Source of the DNA: Microbacterium paraoxydans
GTDB lineage: Bacteria > Actinomycetota > Actinomycetes > Actinomycetales > Microbacteriaceae
DNA: 64,000 nt
Assembly: GCF_020524545.1 (NCBI RefSeq)
Contig: NZ_JAIVLG010000001.1
Span: forward strand, 372,001 to 436,000
Direction of reading: 5' to 3'
In this document: positions 1 to 9,229 of the stretch, in pieces
How the letters are laid out: every line of letters begins with the position of its first letter
Position numbering within the stretch: position 1 is the first letter of the stretch
The notes under the pieces: model-generated
The model's input: the letters and a program-made list of their open reading frames with translations, nothing else
Database searches by the model: none
What the model was told of the DNA's origin: nothing
Position numbers and translations under genes: made by a program

Positions 1-31
1 CTCGACCAACTCGGGTAGAGGCGCTGCACGC

Positions 32-736
32 ATGCGCCGTGGGTCACCGAAGCCTCCTGACCGCGACCCGCTCGACAGGTGGAACCGCGCGGTCAGCATC
101 CCCCTTCTCGTGCTCGGGGTCATCTTCATCGTCGGCTTCTCGGTGTACGTCATCGGGGTCGATCTGCCTCCGCTCCTGCGCTTCGTCGCCGGGGCCGCGG
201 CGATTCTGACCTGGTTCGCGTTCGCCGCCGACTACATCGTGCGCATCGTCGTCACCCCGAGAGGCGCCCGGTGGGAGTACCTCTGGCGGCATCCGCTCGA
301 GTTGCTGGCCGTGCTCCTCCCGGTCTTCCGAGCGGTCAGGGTGGTCGACCTCATCCGACAGGCGCCGTACTTCCATCACAAGACCGGAGCAGTCGTCAGG
401 ACGGAGATCATCGCCTACGCCGTCGCCTACTCGGTCGTATTCGTCTATTTCATCTCGCTGTCGACCTTGCAGGTGGAGCGCGATGCGCCGGATGCGACGA
501 TCACGAGCTTCGGCGAGGCGGTGTGGTGGGCCTGCGTCACGTTGGCGACCGTGGGCTACGGCGATGTCTACCCCGTGACCGTTCTCGGGCGCTTCTTCGC
601 CGTCCTGCTCATGATGGGCGGCATCGCGATCATCGGCGTCACGTCCGGAACCGTCGTCTCGTACATCACCGACCGCATCCGTGCCACGACCTCGCCCCGC
701 CCGCCGAGCGCGGACAGCACCACGGAAGGCGCGTGA
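32..736 (+). CDS. Voltage-gated-type potassium channel (ion transport 2 family)
   Basis: Integral membrane K+ channel of 234 residues. Hydrophobic segments lie near residues 20-43, 50-72, 88-100, 124-146 and 186-212. Between the last two sits a pore loop with the K+ selectivity filter TVGYGD at residues 173-178. The voltage-sensor-like part is short and lacks a regular arginine ladder, so voltage sensing is uncertain. There is no cytoplasmic RCK/TrkA_N domain. The gene starts 32 bases into the window, so its upstream context is unseen; the next gene faces it. The filter makes the channel call firm; the physiological role is inferred as membrane potential or K+ homeostasis. Confidence 0.92.
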   Translation: MRRGSPKPPDRDPLDRWNRAVSIPLLVLGVIFIVGFSVYVIGVDLPPLLRFVAGAAAILTWFAFAADYIVRIVVTPRGARWEYLWRHPLELLAVLLPVFRAVRVVDLIRQAPYFHHKTGAVVRTEIIAYAVAYSVVFVYFISLSTLQVERDAPDATITSFGEAVWWACVTLATVGYGDVYPVTVLGRFFAVLLMMGGIAIIGVTSGTVVSYITDRIRATTSPRPPSADSTTEGA

Positions 737-776
737 CGCGCAGCCGGGGCGGTTCGGGTCCTCGAGCGCCGATGGG

Positions 777-2177
777 TCAGCGGCGCACGCGGGCGCGCGT
801 CTTCGCGACGCTCGAGAGCGTCGCGCGCACCGGGGTGCCCAGGTAGAGGCCGAGGGAGGCGCCGGAGGCGAGACCGACGCCGATCACGGCGGCATCGATG
901 AGCGATCCGCCGGCATACAGCATCCCGGTCGAGGTGCCGGCCGCATGCACCATCTCGAGCAGACCCTGGAACACGGCTACACCGGGGACGAGAGGGACGA
1001 TCGCCGCGGTCGTCACCGCGACGGACGGCACGTGCAGGTTGCGGGCGATCAGCATGCCGAGGAAGCTCGCCAGCAGAGCGCCGACTGCGCTCGCCGCCGC
1101 GGGATGCAGGTTCAGGGCGATGGATGCCGAGTAGCCCGCGAGCGTGACGGCGCTGAGCAGTGCGCTCACCAGGATGATCCGGATACCGGCGCCGTTGAAC
1201 ACGGCGACGGCGATGGCGACGATGATCGCACCGGCGAACTGATTCAGCAGCGGGCCGAACGGGGCGGGGTCATCCGGGAGTCCCATCGCGAAGCCGAGGA
1301 CGCTGCCCAGCTCGAGGCCGACGAGGATCCCGATCACGACGCCGAGCGTCTGCATCGTGAGGTCGAGGATGCGTCCGCCGGCGGTGAGCGCGAAGCCGTC
1401 GATCGCGTCCTGCGCCGCGCCGACGACGGTCAGTCCGGCGAGCATCAGGACGATGCCCGAGGCCACGATGATGGACGGGCGGATGCCGACGAAGGGTTCG
1501 AGCCCGGCGGCGCCGAGCGCCGATACGACGACCGCCACCCCGGTCGTCACGAAGCCGCCGGCGATCTGGCTGAAGAACAGCGGGACTCGGACCCTGGCGA
1601 GAGCCGCCTGGGTCAAGGCCGCGCAGAGAGCCGCGACGAAGGTGAGGGCGACGATGAGCGGGGAGGCCCCGAGCATGATGCTCACGCCGACGGCGAGCAG
1701 CGCCCGCGCGACGATGACCACCGGCTGCTGATAGCGGAAGGGGACCCGTCGGATGGCCCGGAACGTCGAGCGTGCGGATTCGAGGTCGAGTCCGTCGTCG
1801 ATGTCCGCGACGAGAGCCTGCACCCGCTGGAGCTTCGCGTGGTCCGGAGCCGTCACCCGCACCACTCGGACCAGCGTCTCCGGCCAGACCTCGCCGCTCA
1901 GGTGGAACGACACGGTGATCGAGTTGTAGGTGACGTCGACCTGGACGCCTTTCATCCCGTAGGCGTCGCACACGCGGATGATCGCGAGCGTCACCTCATG
2001 TGCGGAGGCTCCGACCGCGAACATCGACTCGCCGATACGCGTCGCAAGGTCCAGCACCCGCGGAACCGTGCGTTCGTCGATGACGGGCATCGCCTCGGTG
2101 GCCGCGACGGCCGAGGGATCGGTGTGCAGCAGGCGGCGCACCGACGTGAGCAGCGGCCGGCGGGATCTCGCGGACAT
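777..2177 (-). CDS. Threonine/serine exporter family protein (ThrE-like)
   Basis: Predicted inner-membrane exporter of 466 residues, the length expected for the fused ThrE/ThrE_2 architecture (DUF1212 plus DUF3815-like half). The N-terminal soluble part (about residues 30-160) is followed by roughly ten hydrophobic helices with many small residues. The family exports threonine and serine in Corynebacterium; the substrate here is inferred. The ATG at 2177 follows a purine-rich GGAGA ribosome binding site. It is convergent with the K+ channel and divergent from the FGE gene, so it is a single-gene unit. Confidence 0.85.
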   Translation of the reverse strand: MSARSRRPLLTSVRRLLHTDPSAVAATEAMPVIDERTVPRVLDLATRIGESMFAVGASAHEVTLAIIRVCDAYGMKGVQVDVTYNSITVSFHLSGEVWPETLVRVVRVTAPDHAKLQRVQALVADIDDGLDLESARSTFRAIRRVPFRYQQPVVIVARALLAVGVSIMLGASPLIVALTFVAALCAALTQAALARVRVPLFFSQIAGGFVTTGVAVVVSALGAAGLEPFVGIRPSIIVASGIVLMLAGLTVVGAAQDAIDGFALTAGGRILDLTMQTLGVVIGILVGLELGSVLGFAMGLPDDPAPFGPLLNQFAGAIIVAIAVAVFNGAGIRIILVSALLSAVTLAGYSASIALNLHPAAASAVGALLASFLGMLIARNLHVPSVAVTTAAIVPLVPGVAVFQGLLEMVHAAGTSTGMLYAGGSLIDAAVIGVGLASGASLGLYLGTPVRATLSSVAKTRARVRR

Positions 2178-2259
2178 GTCTCCATTCTCCCGTCCGACAG
2201 ACGATCCGTCACGGGGCCATCTCCGGCAACCGCCCCTGCAACGAGGAAGACCAGGACAC

Positions 2260-2272
2260 TACGCTGAGTCAC
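2260..2272 (+). promoter_or_regulatory. Leaderless-type promoter -10 of the FGE gene
   Basis: TACGCT at 2260-2265 fits TANNNT and ends 7 nt before the GTG start at 2273. No Shine-Dalgarno sequence lies in front of that GTG. This spacing predicts transcription starting at the start codon. Confidence 0.5.
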
Positions 2273-3184
2273 GTGACGAACTCGCGCGACATGGTCCGCA
2301 TCCCGGGCGGTACGTTCCTGATGGGGTCCGATGACTTCTACCCGGACGAGCGCCCGGTGCACGAGCGCGAGGTCGCCTCGTTCTTCATCGATCGCTATCA
2401 GGTGACGAACGCGCAATACGCCGAGTTCGTGGACGAGACGGGCTACGTGACCGTCGCCGAGCGGGAGCTCGATCCGGCGGCGTTCCCCGGCGCCGATCCC
2501 GCCGCTCTCGTCCCCGGCGCGATGGTCTTCACGCCGACGTCCGGGCCGACCGATCTGGGGAATTGGCGCAATTGGTGGCGCTGGCAGCCTGGAGCCTTCT
2601 GGCGTCGGCCGTTCGGCCCGGACTCGTCGATCGACGACCGGATGCAGCATCCTGTCGTGCACGTCGCGTTCGAGGACGCCGTGGCGTACGCCGACTGGGT
2701 CGGGATGCGCTTGCCCACCGAGGCCGAGCACGAGTACGCCGCGCGCGGCGGCCTGGAAGGCGCAGCGTTCGCGTGGGGGGACGAGCCGTATCCGGACGGG
2801 GTCGCCCAGGCGAACTCGTGGCTGGGTCGTTTCCCCTACGACAACCAGGGCGTCGGAGGCACGGCACCCGTCGGCTCATACCCGCCGAACGGCTACGGGC
2901 TCTACGACATGATCGCCAACGTGTGGGAGTGGACCACCGATTTCTACACCCCGCGGCACCTCCGGCTCTCCGACACCCCGGTCGATGCGGGCAAGCGGAC
3001 GAACCTCCTCGCCGCCGCCAGCGCGCAGGAGGGCTTCCCCGGCATCCCCCGTCGCGTGCTCAAAGGCGGATCCCACCTGTGCTCACCGGACTACTGCCTG
3101 CGGTTCCGGCCCGCCGCGCGCTCGCCGCAGGCCGAGGACACGGGGATGTCGCACATCGGGTTCCGCCTCACCCGCTCCGAGTGA
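2273..3184 (+). CDS. Formylglycine-generating enzyme family protein (SUMF1/FGE)
   Basis: Converts the active-site cysteine of type I sulfatases into C-alpha-formylglycine using O2. The 303 residues span one FGE-sulfatase domain, starting with the typical IPGGTFLMGS motif and ending with IGFRL. The catalytic copper-binding cysteine pair is present as HLCSPDYC (Cys270 and Cys275), which supports a true FGE rather than an EgtB-like or inactive homologue. There is no signal peptide, consistent with cytosolic maturation. The next gene, 86 bp downstream on the same strand, is a sulfatase with a modifiable Cys motif and is the obvious client. Confidence 0.92.
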   Translation: MTNSRDMVRIPGGTFLMGSDDFYPDERPVHEREVASFFIDRYQVTNAQYAEFVDETGYVTVAERELDPAAFPGADPAALVPGAMVFTPTSGPTDLGNWRNWWRWQPGAFWRRPFGPDSSIDDRMQHPVVHVAFEDAVAYADWVGMRLPTEAEHEYAARGGLEGAAFAWGDEPYPDGVAQANSWLGRFPYDNQGVGGTAPVGSYPPNGYGLYDMIANVWEWTTDFYTPRHLRLSDTPVDAGKRTNLLAAASAQEGFPGIPRRVLKGGSHLCSPDYCLRFRPAARSPQAEDTGMSHIGFRLTRSE

Positions 3185-3270
3185 GGCGTCCTGGGTTTCG
3201 ACCCGGGAACCTGTTTGGCTTCGACCGAGGGCATCCGCCCCCTCTCACCGGTTGAAGCAAGGAGTCACGC

Positions 3271-4773
3271 ATGGCCGACAAGCCCAACATCCTCATCATC
3301 TGGGGCGATGACATCGGCATCAGCAACCTGAGCACGTACTCCGACGGCCTGATGGGCTATCGGACGCCGAACATCGATCGGATCGCCGACGAGGGCGTGA
3401 AGTTCACCGACTACTACGGCGAGCAGAGCTGCACGGCGGGTCGTGCGGCCTTCATCACCGGACAGAACCCCTATCGCACCGGGCTCACCAAGGTCGGGAT
3501 GCCGGGCGCGAAGCTGGGTCTTCAGCCCGAAGACCCCACGATCGCGGACGCGCTCAAGCACCACGGCTACGCCACGGGGCAGTTCGGCAAGAACCATCTC
3601 GGGGATCGAGACGAGTACCTGCCCACCGCGCACGGCTTCGACGAGTTCTTCGGCAACCTGTATCACCTCAATGCGGAAGAGGAGCCCGAGCACCCGGACT
3701 ATCCGACGGACGAGGAGTTCCCCGGCTTCAGCGAGCGGTTCCGTCCGCGGGGCGTCATCCATTCCTGGGCGAACGAGGACGGCACTCAGCGCATCGAGGA
3801 CACCGGTCCGCTGACCAAGAAGCGCATGGAGACCGTCGACGAGGAATTCCGCGACGCCGCGGCGGACTTCATCCGCCAGCAGGCCGACGACGACACCCCC
3901 TTCTTCGTCTGGTTCAACTCCACCCACATGCATTTCCGCACCCACACCAAGGAGGAGAGCAAGGGGCAGGCCGGACGCTGGCAGTCGGAGTACCACGACA
4001 CGATGATCGATCATGACGGCGTCGTGGGCAGCCTGCTCGATCTGCTCGATGAGCTCGGGCTGGCCGAGAACACGATCGTGATGTACTCCACCGACAACGG
4101 CCCGCATATGAACAGCTGGCCGGATGCCGGCATGACGCCGTTCCGGAACGAGAAGAACTCGAACTGGGAGGGGGCCTACCGTGTGCCCGCGATGGTCCGC
4201 TGGCCGGGACACATCCCCGCCGGGACGACGCTCAACGGGATCGTGAGTCACAACGACTGGTTCGTGACCCTGCTCGCGGCCGTCGGCGACGACGACATCG
4301 CGGAACGGCTGAAGTCGGGTGCCGCACTGCACGGCACGGAGTACAAGGTGCATCTCGACGGCCACAACCAGCTCGACTACATCACCGGTGCCGTCGATCG
4401 GAGTCCGCGTCGGCACTTCTTCTACGTCTCGGACGACGGCGACCTCACAGCCCTGCGCTTCGAGAACTGGAAGCTCGTGTTCCTGGAGCAGCGGGCGACG
4501 GGAACCCTGCGCATCTGGCAGGAGCCCTACGTCGAGCTGCGGTTCCCGAAGCTGTTCAACCTGCGCACCGACCCCTTCGAGCGGGCGGACATCACCTCGA
4601 ACACCTATTGGGACTGGGTGCTCGAGCACGTGTTCCTGATGATCCCCGCGCAGGCGTACGTGGCGCGGATGCTGCAGTCGCTGGCTGAATTCCCCGCGCG
4701 TCAGGAATCGGCGTCGTTCACCATCAACCAGGTCATGGCGAAGCTCGAGTCCTCGACCACCGGGAGCTCCTGA
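3271..4773 (+). CDS. Type I sulfatase (arylsulfatase family)
   Basis: Hydrolyses a sulfate ester through a formylglycine nucleophile; predicted cytosolic, since no signal peptide is seen. The modification motif is CTAGR at residues 54-58, the C-x-A-x-R form of C-x-P/A-x-R, so Cys54 is the formylglycine site. Metal-ligand aspartates are in GDDIG (13-14) and the later STDNG motif. The 500-residue length is normal. An AAGGAG ribosome binding site precedes the ATG, and the adjacent upstream FGE gene is the likely activator. A convergent terminator hairpin at 4795-4842 ends the unit. The substrate is unknown; the nearby ABC importer may deliver it (inference). Confidence 0.92.
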   Translation: MADKPNILIIWGDDIGISNLSTYSDGLMGYRTPNIDRIADEGVKFTDYYGEQSCTAGRAAFITGQNPYRTGLTKVGMPGAKLGLQPEDPTIADALKHHGYATGQFGKNHLGDRDEYLPTAHGFDEFFGNLYHLNAEEEPEHPDYPTDEEFPGFSERFRPRGVIHSWANEDGTQRIEDTGPLTKKRMETVDEEFRDAAADFIRQQADDDTPFFVWFNSTHMHFRTHTKEESKGQAGRWQSEYHDTMIDHDGVVGSLLDLLDELGLAENTIVMYSTDNGPHMNSWPDAGMTPFRNEKNSNWEGAYRVPAMVRWPGHIPAGTTLNGIVSHNDWFVTLLAAVGDDDIAERLKSGAALHGTEYKVHLDGHNQLDYITGAVDRSPRRHFFYVSDDGDLTALRFENWKLVFLEQRATGTLRIWQEPYVELRFPKLFNLRTDPFERADITSNTYWDWVLEHVFLMIPAQAYVARMLQSLAEFPARQESASFTINQVMAKLESSTTGSS

Positions 4774-4794
4774 GGACCCTTCCTCGACGTTCCT

Positions 4795-4842
4795 GTCGCG
4801 ATACGACGGCCCGACCGGGCTCGTAAGCCGTCGTGTCGTGAC
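4795..4842. terminator. Bidirectional terminator hairpin between sulfatase and lacI-type gene
   Basis: Arms 4795-4810 and 4827-4842 pair at 14 of 16 positions around a 16-nt loop, between convergent genes. There is no U tract, as is common for actinobacterial terminators. Confidence 0.65.
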
Positions 4843-4858
4843 GGGAGCGACGGGGGAG

Positions 4859-5872
4859 TCAGACCCGCGGGGGTCCGGACGACTGACGGATGATGAGCTC
4901 GTGCGCGGTCGTGATCGTCCGTGCCTCGTCGCTGGCCGGACGGAGGATGAGCGACACGGCGTGCTGGCCCATCTCGACCATGGGGATCCGCGCCGTGGTG
5001 AGGGCGGGGGCCACGTCGGCGGCGACCGCGATGTCGTCGAATCCGACGACCGACATCTCCTCGGGCACGCGGATGCTGTGCTGGCGCAGCTCGCTGAGGA
5101 TGCCGATGGCCATGGCGTCGTTCAGGCCCACGATCGCGGTGAGGTCCCGCTGGAGCAGTTCGCGGGCTCCCGCGATGCCCCCTTCGCGGGTGAACTCCCG
5201 CGACACCACGGTGAGCTCGACATCGGTGTCAGCCGTTCCTTCGCGCAGCCCGGCGATGCGGTCGGCGACCGTGTTGAGATCGAGGGGGCCGGCGACGACG
5301 CCGATCCTGCGGTGCCCCAGCTCGGCGAGGTGGCGCCCCACCGAGACCCCCGCGCGGTGGTTGTCGGGGAGCACCGCGTCGACGGGGACATGGTGGCGCC
5401 CGATGACGGCGGCGCGTCCTCCGGCCAGGGTGAAGTCCAGCAGCGCTTCGGTCATGCCGAGCTCCCGGCGGGGATCCGCGTACCCCGAGCCCGCGATGAT
5501 GATGGAGCCGATGCGCTGGCGAAGCAGCGACTTCACCTGCGCGAGTTCGCTGTCGGGAGTGCGATCGGCCTGAGCGATCTGCACCGATCGGTTCTCGAGG
5601 GTCGCGCTGCGGATCACCCCGCTGGCGATATCGGAGAAGTAGGGGTCGCCGATCTCGTGCACGACCAGTCCGATCGTCGGGACGAGCCCGCCGGCGAGTC
5701 CTCGCGCGTGCAGGTTGGGCTCGTAGCCGAGGCGCTGAGCGACCGACCGCACGTGCGCGGCGACCTCCGAGGAGATGCCCGATCCGCCGGTCATCGCCCG
5801 TGACGCACTCGCGAGGGACACCCCCGCGGCTTCGGCCACGTCGATGAGTCGTGGCGCGACATCACGCTTCAC
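4859..5872 (-). CDS. LacI family transcriptional regulator
   Basis: DNA-binding repressor of 337 residues. The N-terminal LacI helix-turn-helix DVAEAAGVSLASASRAM (about residues 11-27) is followed by a hinge and a periplasmic-binding-protein-like sensor domain to the C-terminus. The GTG start at 5872 has a strong GGAGGT ribosome binding site. The gene diverges from the ABC importer operon, and the 127-bp interval holds two overlapping LacI-type palindromes, so it most likely represses that operon. LacI proteins usually sense sugars, which hints that the branched-chain-type importer carries a sugar-like or related small ligand (inference). Confidence 0.93.
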   Translation of the reverse strand: MKRDVAPRLIDVAEAAGVSLASASRAMTGGSGISSEVAAHVRSVAQRLGYEPNLHARGLAGGLVPTIGLVVHEIGDPYFSDIASGVIRSATLENRSVQIAQADRTPDSELAQVKSLLRQRIGSIIIAGSGYADPRRELGMTEALLDFTLAGGRAAVIGRHHVPVDAVLPDNHRAGVSVGRHLAELGHRRIGVVAGPLDLNTVADRIAGLREGTADTDVELTVVSREFTREGGIAGARELLQRDLTAIVGLNDAMAIGILSELRQHSIRVPEEMSVVGFDDIAVAADVAPALTTARIPMVEMGQHAVSLILRPASDEARTITTAHELIIRQSSGPPRV

Positions 5873-5918
5873 GAGACCTCCCCCTGTGGAGCAAGATCGA
5901 CGCGGATTGCGAAGTAGG

Positions 5919-5976
5919 TTGCTCTTCGTTCTTCGACCCCACTATAGTGGCGGAAGCGCTTACGAAAGCGCTTTCG
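5919..5976 (+). promoter_or_regulatory. Promoter with two overlapping LacI-type operators
   Basis: -35 TTGCTC (5919-5924), an 18-nt spacer, and -10 TATAGT (5943-5948). Directly downstream are an imperfect palindrome CGGAAGCGCTTACG (5951-5964) and a perfect one CGAAAGCGCTTTCG (5963-5976), sharing two bases. Both carry the AAGCGCTT core typical of LacI-family operators. They cover the expected transcription start, so bound repressor would block the importer operon. Confidence 0.8.
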
Positions 5977-5999
5977 CTACGATGACGTAGGAGACTCGG

Positions 6000-7235
6000 A
6001 TGACTGCACCCAGACACGGTCGACGGATCGCTGCAGCGATCGGAACACTCTCGATCGCCGCGCTCACGGTTTCGGCCTGCTCGGCCACGGGCGATCAGGC
6101 GGAGGGGGGTGGCTCCGACGATCCGATCGTCATCGGCATCTCCCTGCCCCTCACGGGGGACTTCTCCGAGCCGGGCAAGGGCGTCGAGCGCGGCTATGAG
6201 GCGTGGCGCGACATCGTCAATGAGAACGGCGGACTCCTCGGCCGCCAGGTCGAGCTGAAGATCCTCGACGACCAGTCCAACGCCGACCGCGTCGTCTCCG
6301 ACTACGAGTCGCTGATCGCGCAGGACGGCGTCGACCTCGTGTTCGGCCCGTTCTCCACCCGACTCGTCGTCCCCTCGGCGCGTGTCGCCCAGGAGTACGG
6401 GATGCTGTTCGTGGAGCCGGCCGGTGCCGCCGAGGAGGTCTTCACCCAGGGCTTCGACAACCTCTTCTACGCCGCCCCGGCCATCGCCAACGACCACTAC
6501 AACAACCTCGCGGACTACCTGCTCGCCCTCCCCGACGATCAGCGGCCCGCGACGGCAGCGGTCGCCGCGATGGACGATCCCTTCGCCCAGGGCACCGCGT
6601 ACGGTCTGCGTGACAAGCTCGAGGAAGCCGGCGTCGAGATCCTCGTCGACGAGGTCTACCCGCCCAACACCACAGACTTCTCCACGATCGCCGCGAAGAT
6701 CGCCCAGTCGGACGCCGACATCGTGATCGGCGGCACGCAGTATCAGGATGCGGTGAACCTCATCATCGCGCTGCAGCAGCTGAACTATCAGCCCGAGCTC
6801 GCCGCGTTCTCCACGGCCCCGACGAACCCCGAGTTCGCGGCCGCGATCGGCGGAGCGACCGAGGGCATCCTCGCTCCCACCGGCTACTCGCCGAAGTCGC
6901 AGTTCCCGAGCAACATCGAGTTCGTCGAGAAGTACACCGAGGTGCACGGCAACCCGCCGTCGGAGGACGAGGCGAACGCCTACACGACCGGGCAGGTCGT
7001 CGCGGCCGCGGTCGAGGCGGTGGGCTGCGCAGAGCAGGGCGAGTGCCAGCAGGAGCTCATCGACTGGCTGCGCGACAACTCCGTCGAGACCGTCGTCGGC
7101 GAACTCAGCTGGGACGAGACGGGCAAGCCCACGGGTGCACACCTCATCCAGCAGTGGATCGACGGCGAGATCCTGATCGTCCTCCCCGAGGACGTCAAGG
7201 AAGCCGAGTTCCTGTACCCGAAGCCGACGTGGTGA
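6000..7235 (+). CDS. Branched-chain-amino-acid-type ABC transporter substrate-binding lipoprotein
   Basis: Extracellular solute-binding protein (Peripla_BP_6 type, HAAT family) of 411 residues. A signal peptide ends in the lipobox LTVSAC with lipid-modified Cys27. The mature protein shows the family pattern: an IGISLPLTGDFSEPG opening strand, then two lobes to the C-terminus. It is first in a five-gene operon with two permeases and two ATPases. HAAT systems also carry amides, urea, aromatic acids and other ligands, so the ligand is not set by homology. LacI-type operators immediately upstream argue for non-amino-acid induction. Confidence 0.92.
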   Translation: MTAPRHGRRIAAAIGTLSIAALTVSACSATGDQAEGGGSDDPIVIGISLPLTGDFSEPGKGVERGYEAWRDIVNENGGLLGRQVELKILDDQSNADRVVSDYESLIAQDGVDLVFGPFSTRLVVPSARVAQEYGMLFVEPAGAAEEVFTQGFDNLFYAAPAIANDHYNNLADYLLALPDDQRPATAAVAAMDDPFAQGTAYGLRDKLEEAGVEILVDEVYPPNTTDFSTIAAKIAQSDADIVIGGTQYQDAVNLIIALQQLNYQPELAAFSTAPTNPEFAAAIGGATEGILAPTGYSPKSQFPSNIEFVEKYTEVHGNPPSEDEANAYTTGQVVAAAVEAVGCAEQGECQQELIDWLRDNSVETVVGELSWDETGKPTGAHLIQQWIDGEILIVLPEDVKEAEFLYPKPTW

Positions 7236-7245
7236 TCCGCACATC

Positions 7246-8130
7246 GTGAGTGGAGCACTGCTGCTGCAAAGCCTGATCCTCGGTGTCCTGCTGGGAGGGC
7301 TCTACGCCCTCCTGGCGGCCGGGCTCACGCTGTACTTCGGGATCATGCGCGTGGTCATGATCGCGCACTCGGCCTTCCTCATCCTGGCCGCCTACCTCGC
7401 GTGGTGGTTCAACCGGGAGACCGGCATCGACCCGCTCGTGTCGCTCATCGTCACGGTCCCGCTGTTCTTCGTGACCGGCGTCGTGATGCAGCGGCTGCTG
7501 GTCTCGAGGCTCAAGCCGTTGACCCTGACCATGATGTCGGTGCTGCTGACCTTCGCGGTGGCGCTCATCATCGAGGGCGCGCTCGGGTTCTTCTTCACCG
7601 GCACCCAGCGGCGCATCCCGCTGCCGTACGCCAGCGCGAGCCTCGAGGTCTTCGGCGCACAGGTCCCCGTCGTCAAGCTCATCGCCTTCGGCCTCGCCGC
7701 CGTGGCGCTGGCGCTCCTGTTCGTCCTGCTCAAGTACACGAAGTTCGGGCAGGCGCTGCGGGCCACGATCCAGCACCCGGAGGCCGCGCGCCTGGTCGGC
7801 ATCAACACCGATCGCGTCGCGGGCTACGGATTCGGGCTGGGACTCGCGACGGCGGCCATCGGCGGCACGGCGCTCTCGCTCGACGCCACGATCTACCCCT
7901 CGCTGCACTGGCACTGGATCGGGCCGCTCATGGCGATCATCGTGGTCGGCGGACTCGGGAGCATCCCCGGTGCCGCGATCGCGGCGCTCGTCCTCGGGGT
8001 GGCGCAGAGCCTGCTCCAGCTCCCGCTGGGGCCGACCTGGGCGCAGACGGTGTTCTACGTCGCGCTGTTCGCCACGCTCATGTTCCGTCCGCAAGGATTC
8101 TTCGGAGGTCGTCTTGCCCAGCGTTTCTAG
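7246..8130 (+). CDS. Branched-chain-type ABC transporter permease (LivH family)
   Basis: Membrane subunit of 294 residues with about eight hydrophobic helices, matching LivH length and layout. It starts with GTG at 7246, 10 bp after the binding protein. The C-terminal conserved region IIVVGGLGSIPGAAIAALV is the LivH/LivM coupling-loop signature. Its 3' end overlaps the next permease gene by 17 bp, showing operon organisation and translational coupling. Confidence 0.93.
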   Translation: MSGALLLQSLILGVLLGGLYALLAAGLTLYFGIMRVVMIAHSAFLILAAYLAWWFNRETGIDPLVSLIVTVPLFFVTGVVMQRLLVSRLKPLTLTMMSVLLTFAVALIIEGALGFFFTGTQRRIPLPYASASLEVFGAQVPVVKLIAFGLAAVALALLFVLLKYTKFGQALRATIQHPEAARLVGINTDRVAGYGFGLGLATAAIGGTALSLDATIYPSLHWHWIGPLMAIIVVGGLGSIPGAAIAALVLGVAQSLLQLPLGPTWAQTVFYVALFATLMFRPQGFFGGRLAQRF

Positions 8131-9229
8131 CAGAGAGCCGATCCCGACCGAGACGGTCGTGATCGCGCCGCCCGCGCCCGTGCGCCGCAGGTCGACGATG
8201 TGGGTCGGACTCGTCCTCCTCGTCGTCGGAGCGGCCCTCGTCCTCTCCTTCCCCGCCATCGCGCCGAACCCGTACATCCTGTCGGCCGGCGTCGTGATCC
8301 TCAACTACGCCGTGCTGTCGACGGGGTGGAACTTCATGGGCGGGTTCACGGGCTACATCTCGCTCGGGCACGCCGCCTACTTCGGTCTCGGCGCCTACGG
8401 CACCGGGCTGCTGATCAAGTTCCTCGACCTCCCCGGTTTCCTCGCCTGGATCGTCGCAGCCGTGGTCGTCGCGATCGTCGCGATCCCCATCGGCATCGCC
8501 GCCCTTCGCGTCCGTGGCGCCTCCTTCGTGATCGTCTCGATCGCGTTCGTGCTGATCATGCTGCTGGTGTTCCAGAGCTGGCGCGATGTCACGGGCGGTT
8601 CGGAAGGGCTCAACGTGCCGCGGCCGTTCGACGTCCTGCGACCGGAGCACCACCGCATCTTCTACTACCTGTTCGCCGGACTGCTGGCCTTCGCGCTCCT
8701 GGTGTGGTGGATCATCGACCGCTCCAAGTTCGGCACGGCGCTCAAATCGATCCGCGAGGACGAGGACAAAGCGCAGTCGCTCGGGGTGCCGACCACGCGG
8801 TACAAGCTGATCGCCTACGTGCTCTCGGCCCTGTTCGTGGCGCTCGGAGGTGGGCTGTACGCCCTGTGGTTCGGTGACCTGGATCCGATCTTCCAGTTCT
8901 CGATCCTCATCGGCTCGTACATGGTGCTCATGGCGCTGCTCGGCGGGGTGCGGAATCTCTTCGGCCCGCTCCTCGGAGCGGTCGTGGTCGGCGTCGCCCT
9001 CGAGTACTTCAAGCTCGAGTTCGGCGACACGCAGTTCCACCTCATCGCGACCGGCATCCTCCTCGGCGTCGTCGTGCTCTTCATGCCCGACGGCGTGATC
9101 CCCGCCGTGAAGGCACTGTTCACGCGGTCATCGAGCCAGGCGTCGATCCGGGAGATCACCGCCGGCGAGCTGCTGGAGCAGAACGCGAACCGAACAGCCG
9201 ATGCCTCGACGAAGGAGACGTCGTCATGA
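8114..9229 (+). CDS. Branched-chain-type ABC transporter permease (LivM family)
   Basis: Second membrane subunit, 371 residues. I chose the TTG at 8114 because GGAGGT lies at 8104-8109 inside the end of the previous gene and the protein then starts just before its first helix; earlier in-frame codons would run far back into livH. About nine hydrophobic segments precede the LivM motif ALLGGVRNLFGPLLGAVV. A roughly 40-residue hydrophilic C-terminal tail follows. The stop overlaps the next ATG (ATGA). Confidence 0.92.
   Translation: MPSVSSREPIPTETVVIAPPAPVRRRSTMWVGLVLLVVGAALVLSFPAIAPNPYILSAGVVILNYAVLSTGWNFMGGFTGYISLGHAAYFGLGAYGTGLLIKFLDLPGFLAWIVAAVVVAIVAIPIGIAALRVRGASFVIVSIAFVLIMLLVFQSWRDVTGGSEGLNVPRPFDVLRPEHHRIFYYLFAGLLAFALLVWWIIDRSKFGTALKSIREDEDKAQSLGVPTTRYKLIAYVLSALFVALGGGLYALWFGDLDPIFQFSILIGSYMVLMALLGGVRNLFGPLLGAVVVGVALEYFKLEFGDTQFHLIATGILLGVVVLFMPDGVIPAVKALFTRSSSQASIREITAGELLEQNANRTADASTKETSS

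Noticed and set aside
681..2267. 528-codon plus-strand frame opposite ThrE
   Set aside because: No recognisable domain; the minus-strand ThrE family match explains the region.
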